Source of the DNA: an uncultured Sphingobium sp.
Lineage (GTDB): Bacteria; Pseudomonadota; Alphaproteobacteria; Sphingomonadales; Sphingomonadaceae
Direction of reading: 5' to 3'
Length of the DNA stretch: 8,344 nucleotides
NCBI GenBank assembly: GCA_913773715.1
Contig: CAJYHD010000639.1
Location: forward strand, 1-8,344
Positions 5,841 to 8,344 of the stretch are shown one piece after another. The position numbers and the translations under genes were made by a program. Numbering within the stretch: the first letter of the stretch is position 1; every line of letters starts with the position of its first letter. The notes under the pieces are model-generated. The model had not been told where the DNA came from and did no database searches. It was given only the letters and a program-made list of their open reading frames with translations.

Positions 5841-6743
5841 ATGCCCACCGCACCGCGCAGTGCCGCCATCCCCTTCGCTGTTTGCTGCCTTGGTGTCGCG
5901 CTGTTTTCCGTGATGGACGCATCGATGAAGGGGTTGAGCCTCAGCATCGGCCTCTACAATGCACTGCTGTGGCGCGCGGTGACCGGCACGGTCCTTGGCT
6001 TCATCCTCATGCTGGTGACGCGCCAGCGCTGGCCGTGTCGCGCCGTGCTACGCATCCACCTGCTGCGGGGGACGGTGGTGGCAGCGATGGCTGCGCTCTT
6101 TTTCTGGGGCATCATGCGCCTGCCCCTCGCCGAAGCGATCGCCCTCTCCTTCATCGCGCCGTTGATCGCGCTCTACCTTGCCGCCTTGCTGCTCAAGGAG
6201 CGGGTCGAGGGAAAGGCGATCGGCGCGTCGCTGCTGGGGCTGGTCGGTGTCGCTGTGATCCTGTCGGGCCGGGCCAGCGGGCGTTATGACGCTGACGCGC
6301 TGCTCGGCGCGCTGTCGGTCCTCGCCTCCGCCATTCTCTTCGCCTGGAACCTCATCATCCAGCGGCAGCAAGCGCAACTCGCCTCCCCGATCGAGGTCGC
6401 CTTCTTCCAGCACCTCGTGATGCTCGGCGTCTTCATCGTTGGCGCACCGGCCTATGCGCAGGTCCCGCCTCTCCAAGCCGTCCCGCTCATCCTGCTCGCC
6501 GCGACGCTCGCCTTCACGTCGCTTGCCACGCTCGCCTGGGCCTATGCGCGAGCCGAGGCGCAGCGGCTCATTCCGGTCGAATATACGGCTTTCGTCTGGG
6601 CCGCGATCGTCGGCTGGCTGGCCTTTGGCGAACCGCTTGCCTGGAGCACGGCGGCGGGCGCCTTGCTGATCGTCGCGGGCTGCCTTATCGCCGCGCGCAC
6701 GAAGCGGGCGACCATCGCCCATGTCGAAGCGGGGGCAGTATGA
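5841..6743 (+). CDS. EamA/DMT-superfamily transporter
   Basis: A 300-residue inner-membrane protein with ten hydrophobic segments (about 10-28, 40-60, 74-92, 97-117, 127-143, 152-172, 188-205, 213-233, 246-263 and 269-286), arranged as two EamA repeats. The end of helix 4 carries SFIAPLIALYLAALLLKER (103-121), and the second repeat has the matching VEYTAFVWAAIVGWLAFGE (246-264); these are the signature positions of the family. Members move small metabolites such as amino acids, purines or drugs, and the substrate cannot be predicted here. The ATG at 5841 has AAGG eight bases upstream and lies 10 bases after the ispG stop; the frame is open further upstream but only as an overlap with ispG. 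The last codons overlap the next gene by four bases (ATGA), so transporter and acetyltransferase are probably co-translated and may act on related molecules (inference). Confidence 0.9.
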   Translation: MPTAPRSAAIPFAVCCLGVALFSVMDASMKGLSLSIGLYNALLWRAVTGTVLGFILMLVTRQRWPCRAVLRIHLLRGTVVAAMAALFFWGIMRLPLAEAIALSFIAPLIALYLAALLLKERVEGKAIGASLLGLVGVAVILSGRASGRYDADALLGALSVLASAILFAWNLIIQRQQAQLASPIEVAFFQHLVMLGVFIVGAPAYAQVPPLQAVPLILLAATLAFTSLATLAWAYARAEAQRLIPVEYTAFVWAAIVGWLAFGEPLAWSTAAGALLIVAGCLIAARTKRATIAHVEAGAV

Positions 6744-7231
6744 GCGACATCATCATCCGGGCAGCGCAGGTCGATGATATCGATACGATCCGCGACTTCA
6801 TCCTTGCGCTGGCCGAGTTTGAGAAACTTAGCCATGCGGTGAAGGCCGATCGCGACACGCTCGCGCGCTATATCTTCGGCCCGCGTCCGATGGCCGAAGT
6901 GCTGATCGCCGAACATGCGGGTGCGCCCGTCGGCTTCGCGCTCTTCTTCCACAATTTCTCGACCTTCGAAGGCCGCCCCGGCCTGTATCTGGAGGATTTG
7001 TTCGTCAGCCCGGAGGCGCGCGGCCTTGGCGCGGGGAAGGCTTTGCTGGCCCGTCTCGCAAACCTCGCCATAGAACGCGACTGCGCGCGCCTGGAATGGT
7101 CGGTGCTCGACTGGAACGAGCCAGCCATCGCCTTCTACCGCTCGATCGGAGCAAAGCCGATGGACGAATGGACCGTACAGCGCGTCGATGGTGCCGCGCT
7201 CCTCAGCCTCGCGGCTGCCGCGCAGGCTTGA
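6740..7231 (+). CDS. GNAT N-acetyltransferase, diamine (SSAT)/thialysine acetyltransferase-like
   Basis: A 163-residue single-domain GNAT enzyme that transfers acetyl from acetyl-CoA to an amine. The acetyl-CoA pyrophosphate loop is RGLGAGKAL (94-102). The stretches FFHNFSTFEGRPGLYLEDLF (69-88), LEWSVLDWNEPAIAFYRSIG (118-137) and MDEWTVQRVDG (141-151) match the spermidine/spermine (SSAT) and thialysine N-epsilon-acetyltransferase subfamily, which acetylates polyamines or lysine-like side chains. The length is normal for the subfamily. It starts at the ATG of the ATGA overlap with the transporter gene, with GGGGG (6731-6735) four bases upstream. Family membership is firm; the exact substrate is not. 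Pairing with a DMT exporter would suit modification and movement of an amine, but this is only inference from gene order. Confidence 0.9.
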   Translation: MSDIIIRAAQVDDIDTIRDFILALAEFEKLSHAVKADRDTLARYIFGPRPMAEVLIAEHAGAPVGFALFFHNFSTFEGRPGLYLEDLFVSPEARGLGAGKALLARLANLAIERDCARLEWSVLDWNEPAIAFYRSIGAKPMDEWTVQRVDGAALLSLAAAAQA

Positions 7232-7291
7232 CGCGGACTCCCCGTCCGGCGCATTGTGCCGGAACGGAACATTTGGGGGACAAGGGTAGTC
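7232..7291 (+). promoter_or_regulatory. Short intergenic region before ftsK with hairpin and GANTC site
   Basis: The gap holds a six-pair hairpin, TCCGGC/GCCGGA (7245-7250 with 7258-7263), with no T-run, so it is not a good terminator. TTGACG (7228-7233, overlapping the GNAT stop) could be a -35 box, with CATTGT (7252-7257) a weak -10 18 bases on. GACTC (7236-7240) is a potential CcrM methylation site between them. AAGGG (7282-7286) five bases before ATG is the ftsK ribosome site. The promoter is uncertain and ftsK may be read from upstream. Confidence 0.35.
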
Positions 7292-8344
7292 ATGGCCGTC
7301 GGCCGCACCGTCAAGCGCCAGCCGGAATGGCGCGAAATGCTGAAGCGCAGCCTCATCCGCAGTGGTGCGCTGATCGGCGCGATCGCGCTGTTTCTGGCGA
7401 CGCTGTTCCTCGCGCTGGCGCTGCTCAGCTATACGCCGAGCGATCCGTCGATGAACACGGTGGCGGGCGAGCATGTCGCCAACATCATGCGCGCGCCTGG
7501 AGCGTGGGCGGCGGATTTCCTCCTGTGGCTGCTGGGCGTTCCCGTCGCTTTCCTCCTGCCGCTGATGGCTGTTACCGCGCGCCGTCTATGGGGCGATCAG
7601 GACATGGCAGGGTGGCAGGGGCAGTTCGGGCGCTGTCTCGTCGGCATCGCACTGCTCGGCATTGCGCTCGCTCTGTTTCAAAGCGATCCGCTCGTTGGGC
7701 TTCCAGCCGGATGGGGCGGCATTATCGGCCTTGTCGTGGCGCGGGGCCTTGCCAGCCTGCTCGCCCAGTTCCCCGTCGCCGCGCCGTGGATCAAGGGCGT
7801 GCTGGTCGTGCTGTTGACGCTGGTCGGCCTCTTCTCCTGCTACCGCAGCCTCGCCCTCGAAAAGCCGATCTTCACCCTGCGCCGCCCCTCGCTTCCCCGC
7901 CTCAACCTGCCGCGTCCGTCCTTAGCTTTTGCCGGAGCGGGGCGTGCTTCGGTGGAAACGGACGACATAGAGGATGATGAAGACCCGCACGAGCGCGTCG
8001 CCACCCCGCGCAAGCAGGTGTCGAACGAACCCAAGCCGCCGATCACCATCCAGTCGCCCAAGCCCGCTCCGGCGCAGCGTTCGATGGCGCCCGTCAGCCA
8101 GGACGATTTGTTCGGCAATTCCTCGCTTCCCTCGCCTGATCTGCTGAACCCGATCCCCGCAAGCCAGGGCGGCAAGATCGACAAGGCCGCGCTGGAACGC
8201 AACGCCCGCCTGCTTGAATCCGTGCTCGATGACTTCCATGTGAAGGGCAACATCGTAGAGGTGCGCCCCGGCCCGGTCGTGACCATGTACGAACTGGAAC
8301 CTGCACCCGGCATCAAGGCAAGCCGCGTCATCGCGCTGGCGGAC
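7292..8344 (+). CDS. ftsK: DNA translocase FtsK, N-terminal part (runs off the window)
   Basis: FtsK anchors in the inner membrane at the division septum and pumps DNA to resolve chromosome dimers at dif with XerCD. The 351 codons present contain no stop. They encode a basic cytoplasmic start, hydrophobic segments at about 24-46, 72-94, 113-129, 141-158 and 166-184 (FtsK usually has four transmembrane helices, so one of these may not span), then a Pro-rich, charged linker (about 190-290, with an acidic run DDIEDDEDP at 224-232). The start of the translocase alpha domain follows: LPSPDLLNP (279-287), RNARLLESVLDDFHVKG (303-319) and EVRPGPVVTMYELEPAPGIK (323-342). These are classic FtsK/SpoIIIE sequences. 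The linker is much shorter than in E. coli FtsK, as is usual outside the enterics. The ATPase motor with its Walker motifs and the gamma domain lie beyond the window. The ATG at 7292 has AAGGG five bases upstream. Confidence 0.95.
   Translation, partial: MAVGRTVKRQPEWREMLKRSLIRSGALIGAIALFLATLFLALALLSYTPSDPSMNTVAGEHVANIMRAPGAWAADFLLWLLGVPVAFLLPLMAVTARRLWGDQDMAGWQGQFGRCLVGIALLGIALALFQSDPLVGLPAGWGGIIGLVVARGLASLLAQFPVAAPWIKGVLVVLLTLVGLFSCYRSLALEKPIFTLRRPSLPRLNLPRPSLAFAGAGRASVETDDIEDDEDPHERVATPRKQVSNEPKPPITIQSPKPAPAQRSMAPVSQDDLFGNSSLPSPDLLNPIPASQGGKIDKAALERNARLLESVLDDFHVKGNIVEVRPGPVVTMYELEPAPGIKASRVIALAD

Noticed and set aside
4616..5947. A 443-codon open frame on the minus strand, opposite ispG
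   Set aside because: It is a mirror of ispG codon bias, has no recognisable domain, and crosses the terminator-like hairpin and the start of the next gene.
6542..7474. A 310-codon minus-strand frame opposite the transporter end, GNAT and ftsK start
   Set aside because: It covers three real + strand genes and has no recognisable motif.
7096..7977. A 293-codon + strand frame over the GNAT end and ftsK start
   Set aside because: It is out of frame with both firmly identified genes and rich in Arg/Pro/Ala, as expected for a high-GC shadow frame.
1..8344. Mobile elements, CRISPR arrays, tRNA or rRNA genes, or a new defence system
   Set aside because: No transposase or integrase, no regularly spaced repeats, no tRNA-like cloverleaf and no defence-type domains were seen; every large gene belongs to a known core family.

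Overview
The window reads as an ordinary chromosomal core region of an alphaproteobacterium, most likely a sphingomonad (Sphingobium/Sphingomonas-like). The reasons are high-GC coding sequence, a clear MipZ division-site ATPase (an alphaproteobacterial hallmark), a PgmG-type phosphohexomutase, and the style of the FadL, IspG and FtsK proteins. No mobile element, CRISPR array, tRNA or rRNA was seen. All complete genes are on the + strand; only the gene at the left edge is on the - strand.

Left part (1-2875): the 5' end of panC (pantothenate synthetase) runs leftwards off the window and carries an in-frame TGA at codon 21, exactly where the family usually has a glycine. A divergent 106-base gap separates it from a tightly coupled group: mipZ, a membrane-anchored Tim14/Pam18-like J-domain protein, and a phosphoglucomutase/phosphomannomutase (pgmG). 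mipZ and the J-protein gene overlap by one base (TGATG), and the third gene starts directly after the second stop codon.

Middle part (2876-4669): a 405-base gene-free stretch begins with an AT-richer segment full of inverted repeats and ends in a strong rho-independent terminator at about 3053-3080. It may be only the 3' UTR and terminator of the mipZ group, but it is also a reasonable small-RNA candidate. A FadL/OmpP1-family outer-membrane channel gene follows. Behind it, a 10-bp hairpin with a short T-run ends five bases before the ispG start codon and contains the only Shine-Dalgarno-like sequence of ispG. It could be both the terminator of the channel gene and a regulatory element for ispG.

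Right part (4670-8344): ispG (MEP isoprenoid pathway), an EamA/DMT-family ten-helix transporter and a GNAT acetyltransferase of the SSAT/thialysine type form a compact run (10-base gap, then a 4-base ATGA overlap). After a 60-base gap comes the 5' part of ftsK, covering the membrane domain, linker and start of the translocase alpha domain; it runs off the right edge.

The genes serve general cell-envelope and division functions (division-site placement, sugar phosphates for polysaccharide, isoprenoids, chromosome segregation). I found no evidence for a new multi-gene system. The items most worth checking are the panC stop codon, the ispG leader hairpin, the structured 2901-3080 segment, and the coupling of mipZ to a Tim14-like J-protein.
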